This document shows positions 7,899 to 16,698 of a DNA stretch of 64,000 nucleotides, piece by piece. Position numbers and translations under genes: made by a program. A model generated the notes under the pieces. That model saw nothing but the letters and a program-made list of their open reading frames with translations. It ran no database searches and was not told the DNA's origin. The first letter of the stretch is position 1. Every line of letters begins with the position of its first letter. Source of the stretch: Chelativorans intermedius (lineage in GTDB: Bacteria > Pseudomonadota > Alphaproteobacteria > Rhizobiales > Rhizobiaceae); contig NZ_JAODNW010000001.1 in assembly GCF_025398255.1 (NCBI RefSeq), forward strand, positions 1 through 64,000, given 5' to 3'.

Positions 7899-9050
7899 TT
7901 ACTTTACGATCAACTCAAGACCGTGGCGAGAAAGAGGGGCCGGCTCGGCCTCGCCGGTCAGATAGGTGCGGCCCAGGCACATGGCGGCGCCCGCATCGGA
8001 GTCCATGATGATCATGTGGGCAAACAGCGTCATGTCAGGTGCAATCGGCTCCGGATTGCCGGCATAGAACATCTGCGGCTCCATCCAGGATGGTGCAAAG
8101 CGGGCCCCGAGCGAATATCCACAGGCGTTCAGCCGGTGTCGGGTAAGCCCATGGCTCTCCATCACGCGGGCGTGGGCGTCGAACACATCGCCGAAGGTGT
8201 TGCCCGGCACCATCGCCTTCTCGCAGGCCATAAGCGCGTCGCGTGCGGCCTCGAAAAGCTCCTGATGGCGCTTGGATGCCCGGCCCGTCAGCACGGTGTG
8301 CATCATCGCCACGTGATAGCGGTGATAGACACCGGCCCACTCCAGGGTGAGCTGGTCGTTCTTGGTCAGCTTGCGGCGGCCTGCCTTGTAGCGGCACAGC
8401 AGCGCGTCGGCGCCCGAACCGATCACGAACTCGTTGGCCGGATAGTCGCCGCCGCCGGAAAAGACCGCGCCCTGCATGGCGGCCAGGATGGCCGCCTCGT
8501 CCGCGCCCTGCTTGATGAGCGACAGGGCGGCATCGAAGGCTTCGTCGGCAAGCCTGGCGGCACGCTTCACCTTCTCCACCTCGGCCGGGCTCTTCACGAG
8601 CCGCAGGCGCGGCACGAGGTCCGAGGCATCCTCGATCTTGGCGAAGGTTTGAAGCTGCTCGTCGAGAAGCCGCCCATTCCTGGCCGTGAGGCCATGGGTG
8701 TCGTATTCGACGCCGATGCGTGCGCCCAGCAGATCAAGCTCGTTGAGCAGATCGCGCAGCTCGGCAGCCGGGTTTGCGCCATGGCGGTCGTTCCACACCA
8801 GGATGTCCTCGATAATGGAGGTGTGGCGCGCCTGGCGCAGGTCGGCCGAGCGGGTGAGGAGCACCATGGAGCCGTCCGCCTTCACCACGAGGCACTGGAA
8901 GAAGCAGAAGCCGAACGTGTCGTAGCCCGTCAGCCAGTACATGCTCTCCTGGGCGAACAGCAACAGCGCGTCCAGCTTGCGCTCGGCCATCTCGATGACG
9001 AGACGGTCGCGGCGGGCGTCGAATTCGGCACGGTCGAAGTGAAGCGCCAT
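7899..9050 (-). CDS. M24-family (creatinase/ectoine hydrolase-like) enzyme
   Basis: A 383-residue pita-bread-fold protein: N-terminal creatinase-like domain (about 1-140), C-terminal M24 catalytic domain. In the segment aligned with the two metal-binding Asp residues of aminopeptidase P it reads EWAGVYHRYHVAMMHT, so those positions are Glu and Ala. The usual HG.GH motif is replaced by CGYSLGARFAPSWME. It is therefore unlikely to be a classical Xaa-Pro peptidase and resembles the creatinase or ectoine-hydrolase branch. The start ATG follows the pgeF stop directly (TGAATG), indicating coupling. Confidence 0.75.
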   Translation of the reverse strand: MALHFDRAEFDARRDRLVIEMAERKLDALLLFAQESMYWLTGYDTFGFCFFQCLVVKADGSMVLLTRSADLRQARHTSIIEDILVWNDRHGANPAAELRDLLNELDLLGARIGVEYDTHGLTARNGRLLDEQLQTFAKIEDASDLVPRLRLVKSPAEVEKVKRAARLADEAFDAALSLIKQGADEAAILAAMQGAVFSGGGDYPANEFVIGSGADALLCRYKAGRRKLTKNDQLTLEWAGVYHRYHVAMMHTVLTGRASKRHQELFEAARDALMACEKAMVPGNTFGDVFDAHARVMESHGLTRHRLNACGYSLGARFAPSWMEPQMFYAGNPEPIAPDMTLFAHMIIMDSDAGAAMCLGRTYLTGEAEPAPLSRHGLELIVK

Positions 9051-9860
9051 TCAGAACTCCTCCAGGCAAATCGCCGAGATCTGGCGTCCATAGTCGGGCT
9101 CGCCGCGATGCGTGGCACGGCGGTAGGAAAAAAAGCTCGCCTCGTCCGCATAGGTGCAGTGTCCCAGCATCTGCGCCGTCACGCCGGCCCGCGCCAGGCG
9201 GTCGATCGTGTAGCGGTTGAGATCGAAAAGGGCATGGTCCGGCCGCCCGGAGGGGCGAAAATAGCGGGCGTTTTCGGGATCGGCGGCAAGGAAGCGCTGC
9301 CGATATTCCGGCCCCACCTCATAGTTCTCCTGACTGATCGAAGGCCCGAGCACCGCGACGATCCGGTCGCGGCGCGCACCCAGCCGTTCCATCGCGGCGA
9401 TGGTGTTCTCCATCACGCCATCCATGGCGCCTTTCCAGCCGGCGTGAGCCGCCCCCACCACCTGCGCCTGTGCGTCGGCAAACAGCACCGGGCCGCAGTC
9501 GGCCGCCAGCACGCCGAGCGCCAGCCCGGGGCGGGCCGTCACCATGGCGTCGGCCTTCGGGCGTGCGTCATCGAGTGGCGCCTCGACCACCACCACATGT
9601 GCGGAATGGCATTGATGAAGCGTGCAAAGGTTCCGCGCTTCAACGCCCATCCAGCGCGCCACCCGCCGCCGGTTTTCCAGCACCGCGGCGCGCGAATCGT
9701 CAGAGCCGAGGCCGACATTCAGGCCACGATAGATCCCTTCCGAAACGCCGCCGGCACGGGTGAAGAAACCGTGCTTGATGCCTCTTGCACGCGTGCCCGC
9801 AAGTAGGGGCGACCGGATCGGTTCCGGTCTTGTCACGTCCAGCATGCGTAACCTTATCAT
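9051..9860 (-). CDS. pgeF: purine nucleoside phosphorylase / polyphenol oxidase-like PgeF (YfiH)
   Basis: A 269-residue protein of the YfiH/laccase-domain family, linked to peptidoglycan editing in E. coli and to purine nucleoside phosphorolysis in homologues. The metal-site motifs LHQCHSAHV, DCGPVLFAD and HAGWKGA are intact. ATG 9860 or an ATG five codons in could be used. It lies 142 nt downstream of the MidA-type methyltransferase and is directly coupled to the following M24-like gene. Confidence 0.92.
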   Translation of the reverse strand: MIRLRMLDVTRPEPIRSPLLAGTRARGIKHGFFTRAGGVSEGIYRGLNVGLGSDDSRAAVLENRRRVARWMGVEARNLCTLHQCHSAHVVVVEAPLDDARPKADAMVTARPGLALGVLAADCGPVLFADAQAQVVGAAHAGWKGAMDGVMENTIAAMERLGARRDRIVAVLGPSISQENYEVGPEYRQRFLAADPENARYFRPSGRPDHALFDLNRYTIDRLARAGVTAQMLGHCTYADEASFFSYRRATHRGEPDYGRQISAICLEEF

Positions 9861-10002
9861 CCTGCTTCTTCAGGCGGCGGATCGTGCTGCAGGGGAGGGG
9901 GCAAGTCAATGCGCACGCACGACAAGCGCGCAATAGGCTTTGGACAAAACCGAGGGCTAACCGGGAGCTGCGGCCTGCCTGTGCCGCGCGGCAAGGCAAC
10001 CC

Positions 10003-11082
10003 TCAAGGTCCGAAAGGCGGCACCGCCGTTGCGGCGGGCAGAACGGCAAGCACCTTGAACAGCGTTCCCATCGCCTGCGGCCCGGCAAGCCGCTCCACTT
10101 CGCCGCGGATACGCTCCTGGACCGCCGCGTTCCTGCCCGCACCCAGCCGGCCGGCACGCTCGACAAGCCCGAGACCCAGCAGAAACTCTCCCTGCGACAT
10201 CACGGAGGCGGCCAGACCGTGCGCGCGGGCCACAGCCGCCAGCGCGGCAAAGTCCACATGCGCCGTCAGATCCGCCTCGCCGGGATCGGCGAGCACGGGT
10301 GCATAGGCGTGGCGGCGCACCGCCTGCAGCGTGTCGCCCAGGGCCGGCCTCTCATGGCCGTAGTCGATGAAGAGCCCGGCGCCGCCGCCGGTGCCCAGGC
10401 GGCTTGCGATCGTCTCCATCATCGCCTCGCGCGCCGGTGCGGTCTCGAAGACCGTTCCTTCTTCGCAGGTCGCAGCCTCCGGCGGCAGAAGCGCGGGGTC
10501 GGGTGCGCCGGCACCTGCCACGAAGGCAAGGTCGCCCGCCTCGTCGAGGCCTACCAGCCGCTCGCGCCAGCCGGTGGCCGTCTTGACATACTGGCGAATG
10601 GGCAACGCATCGAAGAGCTCGTTGCCGACGATGAACAGCGGCCCTTCCGGCACCTCCGCGAGTCGAGAATACCATTGCGGCCGGATGGGCGATTTGGAGA
10701 GCGTCTGCTGCTGCAGGGCAGTCAGCCGGGGGCTCGTCTCAACCATGGCAAATCGCCGCGCAGCGAAGCCGGCGTCGAGCCGGGCCAGCGTGCGCAGCAT
10801 GTCCTTCATCAGTGTGCCGCGGCCCGGCCCGATCTCGACGAAGACGGCATCGCGCGGTGCGCCGCAGGCCCGCCATGCCATGTGGAGCCATATGGCGACG
10901 AGTTCGCCGAACATCTGGCTCACCTCCGGTGCCGTGATGAAATCGCCTGCCCTCCCGAAGGGCTCACGCGTGGTGTAGTAGCCATGATCGGGGTCGAACA
11001 GGCACGTCGCCATGTAGTCGGCGATGCTCATCGGGCCGGTCGCCGCGATGAGACGGGCAATCCTTTCCTTCAGCGCCGTCAT
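10003..11082 (-). CDS. MidA/NDUFAF7-type SAM-dependent methyltransferase
   Basis: A 359-residue class I methyltransferase of the family whose mitochondrial member methylates a complex I subunit. The SAM-binding motif [15 protein letters not shown] is near residue 82, preceded by the family's DPDHGYYT and [16 protein letters not shown] motifs. ATG 11082 overlaps the lgt stop as ATGA, so the genes are coupled. A longer frame upstream belongs to antisense of lgt. The bacterial substrate is not established. Confidence 0.92.
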   Translation of the reverse strand: MTALKERIARLIAATGPMSIADYMATCLFDPDHGYYTTREPFGRAGDFITAPEVSQMFGELVAIWLHMAWRACGAPRDAVFVEIGPGRGTLMKDMLRTLARLDAGFAARRFAMVETSPRLTALQQQTLSKSPIRPQWYSRLAEVPEGPLFIVGNELFDALPIRQYVKTATGWRERLVGLDEAGDLAFVAGAGAPDPALLPPEAATCEEGTVFETAPAREAMMETIASRLGTGGGAGLFIDYGHERPALGDTLQAVRRHAYAPVLADPGEADLTAHVDFAALAAVARAHGLAASVMSQGEFLLGLGLVERAGRLGAGRNAAVQERIRGEVERLAGPQAMGTLFKVLAVLPAATAVPPFGP

Positions 11083-11933
11083 CGCTCCACATGCGCCCGC
11101 GCGGGCATGCGCGCTGTCGTCATCGCCCAAAGACCGACAAGCACCATCGGCAGTGACAGCACCATGCCCATGGTCAGCCAGCCGCCGGCCAGATAGCCGA
11201 TATGGGCATCCGGCTCCCGAAAGAACTCGACGAAGATGCGCGCGAGGCCATAGCCGCCCACAAAGGCGCCGCCGACGAAGCGGGGGGTCCTGAGCTTCAG
11301 CCTCGAATGGGTGAGGAAGCGCAGGACGAGGAAGAGAACCAGCCCCTCGAGCGCTGCCTCGTAGAGCTGGCTGGGATGGCGCGGCAGCGGGCCCCCGGTG
11401 GGAAAGACCATTCCCCAGGGCATGTCCGTCGGCCTGCCCCACAGCTCTCCATTGATGAAGTTCGCCAGCCGCACCAGGCCGAGACCGACGGGAGCCGTGG
11501 CGGCAATGGTATCGAGCATGCTCCAGACATTGATACCGCGGGCACGCGCAAACAGCGCCATGGCAAGAATCGTTCCCAGCATGCCGCCGTGAAAGGACAT
11601 GCCCCCCTGCCACACCGCCAGAATGTCCAGCGGGTTCGCCAGATAGCGCTGGAAATCGTAGAAGAGCACATAGCCGAGCCTGCCGCCCAGCACCACACCG
11701 AGCGCAGCCCAGACCACGAAGTCGTCGAGGTCGGAGGGTCGCATGGGCGGCGTGTCATGCGCCCAAAGGCGCGGTGTGGCGACCAGCCGCTTGGCATACC
11801 ACCAGGCAAACAGAATGCCGACGATGTAGCCCACTCCATACCAGTGAACGGCAAGAGGACCGATCTGAACGATCACCGGGTCGATCTGCGGGAAGGGAAG
11901 GGCGGCCAGGGGCAGGAGCAGGTCGTGGTTCAA
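11079..11933 (-). CDS. lgt: prolipoprotein diacylglyceryl transferase
   Basis: Inner-membrane enzyme that adds diacylglycerol to the lipobox Cys of prolipoproteins. The protein has multiple hydrophobic helices, the HGGMLGT motif and the Lgt signature around [19 protein letters not shown] chose a TTG start at 11933 (284 residues): GGGAGAGACGA precedes it and the product then begins [14 protein letters not shown] as in the family. The frame open to 12023 would add about 30 highly basic residues ahead of the first helix. Confidence 0.93.
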   Translation of the reverse strand: MNHDLLLPLAALPFPQIDPVIVQIGPLAVHWYGVGYIVGILFAWWYAKRLVATPRLWAHDTPPMRPSDLDDFVVWAALGVVLGGRLGYVLFYDFQRYLANPLDILAVWQGGMSFHGGMLGTILAMALFARARGINVWSMLDTIAATAPVGLGLVRLANFINGELWGRPTDMPWGMVFPTGGPLPRHPSQLYEAALEGLVLFLVLRFLTHSRLKLRTPRFVGGAFVGGYGLARIFVEFFREPDAHIGYLAGGWLTMGMVLSLPMVLVGLWAMTTARMPARAHVER

Positions 11934-12073
11934 TCGTCTCTCCCGTTTTCGCGCCGGCGCTCGTCTGCGCACGGTATGCGCAAGGCGCGGCGTGCGGTCA
12001 AGCTGCGCCTTGCGCGCTTGCATTCGCCGCCGGCTAGCCTTACCTCAGTTCCAGAAGCAGAAGAGGCAGCGAC

Positions 12074-12367
12074 ATGACCAACGGCACGAACCGCATCCTC
12101 GACGAATTCGCCAAGATGATGACCGACGCGGCCGGTGCCGCTCAGGGGGTTCGGCGCGAGTTCGAGACGCTCTTCCGCACCCAGGCCGAGCGCATGCTTC
12201 ACTCCATGGACCTCGTCCAGCGCGAGGATTTCGAGGCGGTGCGCGAAATGGCGATCAAGGCACGGGAGGAGAATGCTGCCCTGCAAGCGCGAATCGAGGC
12301 GCTGGAGGCCCGGCTTGCGGGCGAGGCGGGCAGCAAGCCTGCGCCCAGAACACGCACGAAAAAATAA
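12074..12367 (+). CDS. ubiK: UbiK/BMFP-family accessory protein
   Basis: A 97-residue protein of the membrane-fusogenic BMFP family, to which UbiK, a ubiquinone biosynthesis accessory factor, belongs. Residues about 20-85 form a predicted amphipathic/coiled-coil stretch (REDFEAVREMAIKAREEN, then ALQARIEALEARL), followed by a basic Lys/Arg tail. It is divergent from lgt. The symbol is inferred from family membership. Confidence 0.8.
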   Translation: MTNGTNRILDEFAKMMTDAAGAAQGVRREFETLFRTQAERMLHSMDLVQREDFEAVREMAIKAREENAALQARIEALEARLAGEAGSKPAPRTRTKK

Positions 12368-12698
12368 ATTCCTGCCGCTCTGCGGCCTGTGAGCAAGTGC
12401 AAAAAACACTGGCGCAAGAGTCGCTTAGGCTTGGTTGGGGAATGCGCCCGAAGGCAAACTATCCACACCGCATTTCTTTGGCACCAAAAAAGGGCTGGTC
12501 ACGGCCCTTCTCATCAATACACTGAATTTGCTGCATGATTCGTAGTGAGTCATGCGCGGGTTGGGGCGGGCCCGTGTAGAAGTCTCTTGTTTCCCCTCGC
12601 TCCGCTCAGTGTCGGATTTTGCGTCGGACGCGTGCCTTGAAACCGCATGTGCCAGATGGCGGGGCGTTCTGCGCCCCCAAGAACGGGAAAGCAGATTT
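12368..12698. other. intergenic region between ubiK-like gene and ybjN
   Basis: About 330 nt with no convincing coding frame. It contains a leftward intrinsic terminator with no obvious gene upstream of it (12486-12509) and, just before ybjN, the hairpin GGGGCG-TTCTG-CGCCCC (12661-12677) in the probable 5' leader. Confidence 0.5.
12486..12509 (-). terminator. orphan leftward intrinsic terminator
   Basis: Read on the minus strand: AAGGGC, a short loop, GCCCTT, then TTTT (T-run complementary to 12486-12491). No gene on the minus strand ends here, so it may end a small RNA transcribed from about 12600 leftward. Confidence 0.55.
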
Positions 12699-13199
12699 AT
12701 GAGCCTTCTTGAATACGACATGGTGCGTGATGCCCATCCGGTGGATGTGATCGAGCATGTCGCCCACACCAACGACTGGAGCTTCGAGCGCAATGGCGAT
12801 GACGAGATTGCCATCTCGGTCGCCGGTACGTGGACGGATTACCACGTCTCCTTCTCCTGGATGGAGGAGTTCGAGGCGCTGCACGTCGCCTGCGCCTTCG
12901 ATCTCAAGGTGCCGGAAAAGCGCGCGCTGGAAGTGATGCGCCTTCTCTCGCTCATCAACGAGCAGATGCTGTTCGGTCACTTCGACCTGTGGGAGCGCGA
13001 GGGCGTCATCATGTTCCGTCAGTCCCTGGTGCTGGCTGGCGGGCTGGAGCCGACCGGACAGCAGGTGGAGGTGATGCTCAACAGCGCACTGGAAGCCTGC
13101 GAATGCTACTATCAGGCCTTCCAGTATGTCATCTGGTCAGGCACCAGCGCGCAGGATGCGCTGAACGGCGTTCTGTTCGAGACGTTTGGCACGGCTTGA
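12699..13199 (+). CDS. YbjN domain-containing protein
   Basis: A 166-residue protein of the YbjN sensory-transduction-regulator family. Family features are [16 protein letters not shown] at the N-terminus and [20 protein letters not shown] mid-protein. The exact function is unknown; E. coli YbjN affects motility and envelope phenotypes. ATG 12699 fits the conserved N-terminus; an upstream extension to 12552 crosses a leader hairpin. The next gene starts 4 nt after its stop. Confidence 0.88.
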   Translation: MSLLEYDMVRDAHPVDVIEHVAHTNDWSFERNGDDEIAISVAGTWTDYHVSFSWMEEFEALHVACAFDLKVPEKRALEVMRLLSLINEQMLFGHFDLWEREGVIMFRQSLVLAGGLEPTGQQVEVMLNSALEACECYYQAFQYVIWSGTSAQDALNGVLFETFGTA

Positions 13200-13203
13200 G
13201 ACG

Positions 13204-13557
13204 ATGAGTGGCGAGAAGGCCGGCGAAATCAGCTTCGACGACTTTCTGAAGGTGGACATTCGCATCGGCACGGTGGTCGAGGCCGAGCCCTTTCCGGAGG
13301 CGCGCAAGCCGGCGATCAAGCTCAAGATCGACTTCGGCCCGCAGCTCGGGGTGAAGAAGTCGTCCGCCCAGATCACCGTGCACTACAGGCCGGAGGATCT
13401 CGTGGGCCGTCAGGTGCTGGCTGTCGTCAATTTTCCGCCGCGCCAGATCGGCAAGTTCATGTCCGAGGTCCTTACACTCGGCTTCTCCGACGAGAACGGC
13501 GCCGTGGTGCTGGCCAATGTGGACAAGCCTGTGCCGAACGGCAGCCGCATGCACTGA
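13204..13557 (+). CDS. CsaA-like tRNA-binding domain protein
   Basis: A 117-residue single OB-fold tRNA_bind domain: [20 protein letters not shown] at the N-terminus, [17 protein letters not shown] and the NGSRMH end are characteristic of CsaA/YgjH-type proteins, proposed export chaperones or tRNA-binding factors. ATG 13204 is 4 nt after the ybjN stop, so the two are co-transcribed. A start at 13186 inside ybjN is less likely. Confidence 0.9.
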   Translation: MSGEKAGEISFDDFLKVDIRIGTVVEAEPFPEARKPAIKLKIDFGPQLGVKKSSAQITVHYRPEDLVGRQVLAVVNFPPRQIGKFMSEVLTLGFSDENGAVVLANVDKPVPNGSRMH

Positions 13558-13583
13558 TATTCCGCAGCCGACGGTGAAAGGCG

Positions 13584-13607
13584 CCGCGCATCGACTGCGA
13601 TGCGCGG
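13584..13607. terminator. bidirectional hairpin between convergent genes
   Basis: Perfect 10-bp stem CCGCGCATCG/CGATGCGCGG with loop ACTG, between the csaA-like gene and the convergent DUF2165 gene. There is no long T-run, so it is called a terminator by position and stability. Confidence 0.55.
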
Positions 13608-13633
13608 CATTGCCGCTGCGCCCGTTATCCTTG

Positions 13634-14131
13634 TCAGGGCAGCTCGCGCTCGCTCTGATTGACGAAAATCAGTACGCCCAGGATGGCCATGTAGAACTTG
13701 AATGCCGCGTCCTGGCCGTTCCACGTGTCCGACTGCCACATCAGAAACCACTCGCCGCCGACCACCATGAAGCCGAAGAACCAGACCATGAAGCCCACCA
13801 GCATACCGGCGACGGCCAGGCTCTTGGCAGCGTCGAACTCCGCCGCCGTTGCGGAACGCGCGCCGAACATTCGCAGAGCCCCGGCAAGCAGCAGCACGAA
13901 GGTCAGCCCCTCGCCTGCAATGATGAGCCAGTAGGCCAATGTCCATATGGCGGGCGATGTGATGGCGCGGTACATGGCCTTGTTGCCCGGAAAGGTGGTG
14001 TCCATACTCAGGACATGTTTCACGAACTCGTAGTTCGAGCCGTAGTCGGTGATGTTGTTGAACGTCACCATGAAGGCGAATGCGGCCAATGCCAGCGTCA
14101 TCAATATCTTCGTATATCGTATCGTCATCAT
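13634..14131 (-). CDS. DUF2165 family membrane protein
   Basis: A 165-residue inner-membrane protein with about four hydrophobic helices (near residues 8-24, 60-85, 105-128 and 145-158). The DUF2165 pattern includes FNNITDYGSNYEFVKHVLSM after helix 1 and GGEWFLMWQSDTWNGQ between helices 3 and 4. The function is unknown. It has no operon partners. Confidence 0.85.
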   Translation of the reverse strand: MMTIRYTKILMTLALAAFAFMVTFNNITDYGSNYEFVKHVLSMDTTFPGNKAMYRAITSPAIWTLAYWLIIAGEGLTFVLLLAGALRMFGARSATAAEFDAAKSLAVAGMLVGFMVWFFGFMVVGGEWFLMWQSDTWNGQDAAFKFYMAILGVLIFVNQSERELP

Positions 14132-14284
14132 AATGTATCCTCGTGTATCTTTCTCATCACGTGCCGATTTCCGCAGAATCGATCAGACAGCAAGCCAGAT
14201 CAATCCCGAGTAAACGGAAAACACTCGGAATTTTTCGCATCGCCGATGTCGCGTAGCGATGAACCGCCACGGGAGACAGGTGTC

Positions 14285-14524
14285 ATGAAGTCCATCGTCG
14301 AGTTGACCGACAGTGCCCGCGCCCACGCCGAACGTCTGGGGCTGCTTGGGCGCCTGCAACGCCTGGCGCTCGGGGCGTGGACGAGCAAGGGCGATCTTGT
14401 CGTGCTCGACGGTACGGATCAAGCTGCCTTCATCGTGCGCAGCCGGCGCATCGAGGTCGCGGCCGACGGCACGGCCGTCCTTGTTCTGGTTCTCGACTAT
14501 CCCCCGCGTCCGGCTGGGCTTTGA
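14285..14524 (+). CDS. small hypothetical protein
   Basis: A 79-residue frame starting ATG 14285 with GGAGACAG about 8 nt upstream. It has an alternating helical N-terminus (SARAHAERLGLLGRLQRLAL) and a compact beta-like C-terminus ending VLDYPPRPAGL. I do not recognise a family. Codon use matches the neighbours and the frame stops just short of the convergent kinase gene, so it is probably real. Confidence 0.55.
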   Translation: MKSIVELTDSARAHAERLGLLGRLQRLALGAWTSKGDLVVLDGTDQAAFIVRSRRIEVAADGTAVLVLVLDYPPRPAGL

Positions 14525-14533
14525 TCGCGGGCG

Positions 14534-15949
14534 TCACGCAGGCACACGGATGATGACGCGCAGGCCGCCCAAGGGGCTGTCGTCCAGGATGATGTCGCCG
14601 CCGTGGCTGCGCGCAATGTCGCGGGCGATCGACAGGCCGAGGCCCGTTCCGCTCTCGTCCTGATTGCGGGAGGCGTCCAGTCGCACGAAGGGCTTGAAGA
14701 CCTCTTCGCGTTTTTCGGGCGGGATTCCGGGGCCGTCGTCGTCAACGGTGACGGTCAGGCTGCCCTCGCCATGTTGCACGTCGATCACCACATGGCGGGC
14801 ATAGCGGAAGGCGTTGTTCACCACGTTGGTGAGAAGCCGTGAAAACGCGTTGGGCCGCACCAGCACCTGCGGGTCTCCCGCAAGCCGCATCTCGATGGAC
14901 GGCCCATCGCGCAGGCGCGCCTCCTCCTGCATCTTGTCGAGGAAGGCGGAAAGGTCGAACATTCCCTGATCCTCGCCCGCTTCGCCGCGCGCGAAGGCCA
15001 GATACCCCTCCAGCATCGAACGCATATCCTCGATGTCCTGATCGAGGGCTTCGATGTCCGCCTTCGAGCGCGCCAGCGCAAGCTGCAGCTTGAAGCGGGT
15101 CAGGATCGTGCGCAGATCGTGGCTCACGCCCGTCAGCATGGCGGTGCGCTGTTCGATCTGGCGCTCGATGCGCTCGCGCATCACCAGGAAAGCGGAGCCG
15201 GCGCGGCGCACCTCTTCGGCGCCGCGCGGGCGAAAGTCGCTGGGCATGGGGCGGCCCTTGCCAAAGCTGTCGGCCGCCTCCGCAAGCTGCAGGATGGGGC
15301 GGATCTGGTTGCGCAGGAAGGCAATGGCAATGGTCAGCAGCACGAGCGAGGTGCCCACCATCCACAGCAGGAAGATGTGCGTGTTCGAGGCATAGGCCTG
15401 GCTGCGGCGGGCGAAGACGCGCAGCACCTTGCCTTCGAGCTGGATGCGAATCTCGATGATGTCGGAGTCGCCCACCGTGTCGAGCCAGAAGGGCCGGCCG
15501 ATCTGCCGGGTGATTTCCTCGCTCAGCGTACGATCGAGCAGGGAGAAGAAGGGTTTCGGCCCCGGCGCGGGCAGGGGGTCAGGGGGCTCGATGCTGATGT
15601 TCAGTGCCAGGCGCTGCTGGGCGATGCGAATGATCTCGGCATAGTCATCCTCGTGTGGATAGGTCTCGATGACGTCGATGATGGCCGCGATGTCACGGGT
15701 GACGGCTTCCGACAGGCGCTGCGTCACCGTCTGCCAGTGCCGTTCCATGAAGACGAAGGCAATCACCGACTGGAGCAGGATCATCGGCGCGATCACGATG
15801 ATGAGCGAGCGCGCGTAGAGCCGCTTGGGCATCCAGCGCGAGACACGGCGGGCGAAGCGTCGCCACAGTCGGCGCAGGCCGTTGAACCCGCGCGCAAGGC
15901 GGGCCAACAGATCGTCTCTTTCGTTCCAGGAAAGGTCGTATCTTGCCAT
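14534..15949 (-). CDS. sensor histidine kinase, probable partner of PetR
   Basis: A 471-residue inner-membrane EnvZ-class kinase. Helix 1 is at about residues 47-67, a periplasmic domain follows to about 190, helix 2 is at about 193-211, then HAMP to about 265. The phosphorylated His is His277 in GVSHDLRT. The N box is NVVNNAFRYA, and the G boxes are VDDDGPGIP and SGTGLGLSIA. The response regulator at 16699-17421 is the nearest candidate partner; pairing is by position, as the genes are not contiguous. Confidence 0.92.
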   Translation of the reverse strand: MARYDLSWNERDDLLARLARGFNGLRRLWRRFARRVSRWMPKRLYARSLIIVIAPMILLQSVIAFVFMERHWQTVTQRLSEAVTRDIAAIIDVIETYPHEDDYAEIIRIAQQRLALNISIEPPDPLPAPGPKPFFSLLDRTLSEEITRQIGRPFWLDTVGDSDIIEIRIQLEGKVLRVFARRSQAYASNTHIFLLWMVGTSLVLLTIAIAFLRNQIRPILQLAEAADSFGKGRPMPSDFRPRGAEEVRRAGSAFLVMRERIERQIEQRTAMLTGVSHDLRTILTRFKLQLALARSKADIEALDQDIEDMRSMLEGYLAFARGEAGEDQGMFDLSAFLDKMQEEARLRDGPSIEMRLAGDPQVLVRPNAFSRLLTNVVNNAFRYARHVVIDVQHGEGSLTVTVDDDGPGIPPEKREEVFKPFVRLDASRNQDESGTGLGLSIARDIARSHGGDIILDDSPLGGLRVIIRVPA

Positions 15950-16335
15950 TCATCCTTCCGCCCGCCGCATCGGCGGGAGCCAGTCTAGCGCAGGGCGCGT
16001 TCGGTTGGAAACAGCAGGCAGCGGCCGGGAAAAGCCCCGCTGCACGGAAAATATCTCAAATTCTAAAAATTCCTGTTGATGGCAATCTCCGCGTTGTTCT
16101 ATTGTGAACGAAACTGTGTGGGGTACGGCACCGGCTCCAAGCCGTTGTCTAGGGATGCGATGATTCGGCCAGGACGCTGCAAGGCGTCCCGGCCGGATTT
16201 TTTTCGGTGACTGCCTTCCCTCCACCCGGGTGAGGGTCCGCTCTTGCGCAAAGCCTGCAAATCATAAAAGACAGGGCGTCGTCCGGCCGATGCGGCGCAG
16301 CCGCAGGGTCTTGTGACACGCATTGCTGTCGAGAC
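15950..16335. other. intergenic region with small-RNA candidate
   Basis: About 385 nt between the divergently placed kinase and the membrane protein at 16336. No coding frame is convincing. It holds a promoter-like sequence, a structured stretch and a strong rightward terminator (see the ncRNA entry). Confidence 0.6.
16112..16206 (+). ncRNA. candidate trans-acting small RNA
   Basis: TTGATG (16076-16081) and TATTGT (16100-16105), 18 nt apart, resemble a promoter. The predicted transcript of about 95 nt contains a stem ACGGC/GCCGT and ends in a strong intrinsic terminator: CGGCC-A-GGACGC (from 16166) paired with GCGTCC-C-GGCCG (to 16195), one A/C mismatch, followed by GATTTTTTT. It carries no sizeable open frame. 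Transcription would end about 130 nt before the next gene, so it is either an independent sRNA or a terminated leader. I do not recognise a known family. Confidence 0.5.
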
Positions 16336-16692
16336 ATGTACGAACGTCATTCCCAGCCGCCGATTTCCCGCCGTGCCTTTCTCGGGCGGCTTGCCGCGCA
16401 TTTCGGCGTGGTCTTCGTTCTTTTCCTGGGCTCGCTGGGGGTGGGAGTGGCCGGCTTCGCGCTTCTGGAAGGCATGGCCTGGGCCGATGCGTTCCTGCAT
16501 GCCTCCGCCCTGCTTGGCGGGCTGGGCTTCGTCGAGGCGCCGGGAAGCGTGGGCGGCAAGCTGTTCGCCGCCCTTTATTCGCTTTATGCGGGGCTCGTGT
16601 TTCTGGCTGCGTTCGGCATCGTGCTGGCGCCCGTCGTGCACCGCATCCTGCACAAGTTCCATTGGGAGGCCGATCGGCCGGAGAGCGGGTGA
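16336..16692 (+). CDS. small membrane protein with a P-loop channel-like layout
   Basis: A 118-residue protein: basic N-terminus, hydrophobic helix at about 20-45, a re-entrant-like segment ASALLGGLGFVEAP at about 56-69, and a second helix at about 73-100, then a basic end. This helix-pore-helix order recalls two-helix potassium channel domains, but the usual TxGYGD filter reads LGGLGFV. Annotation as a channel is an inference. It converges on the petR stop 7 nt away. Confidence 0.7.
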   Translation: MYERHSQPPISRRAFLGRLAAHFGVVFVLFLGSLGVGVAGFALLEGMAWADAFLHASALLGGLGFVEAPGSVGGKLFAALYSLYAGLVFLAAFGIVLAPVVHRILHKFHWEADRPESG

Positions 16693-16698
16693 GCGCCG

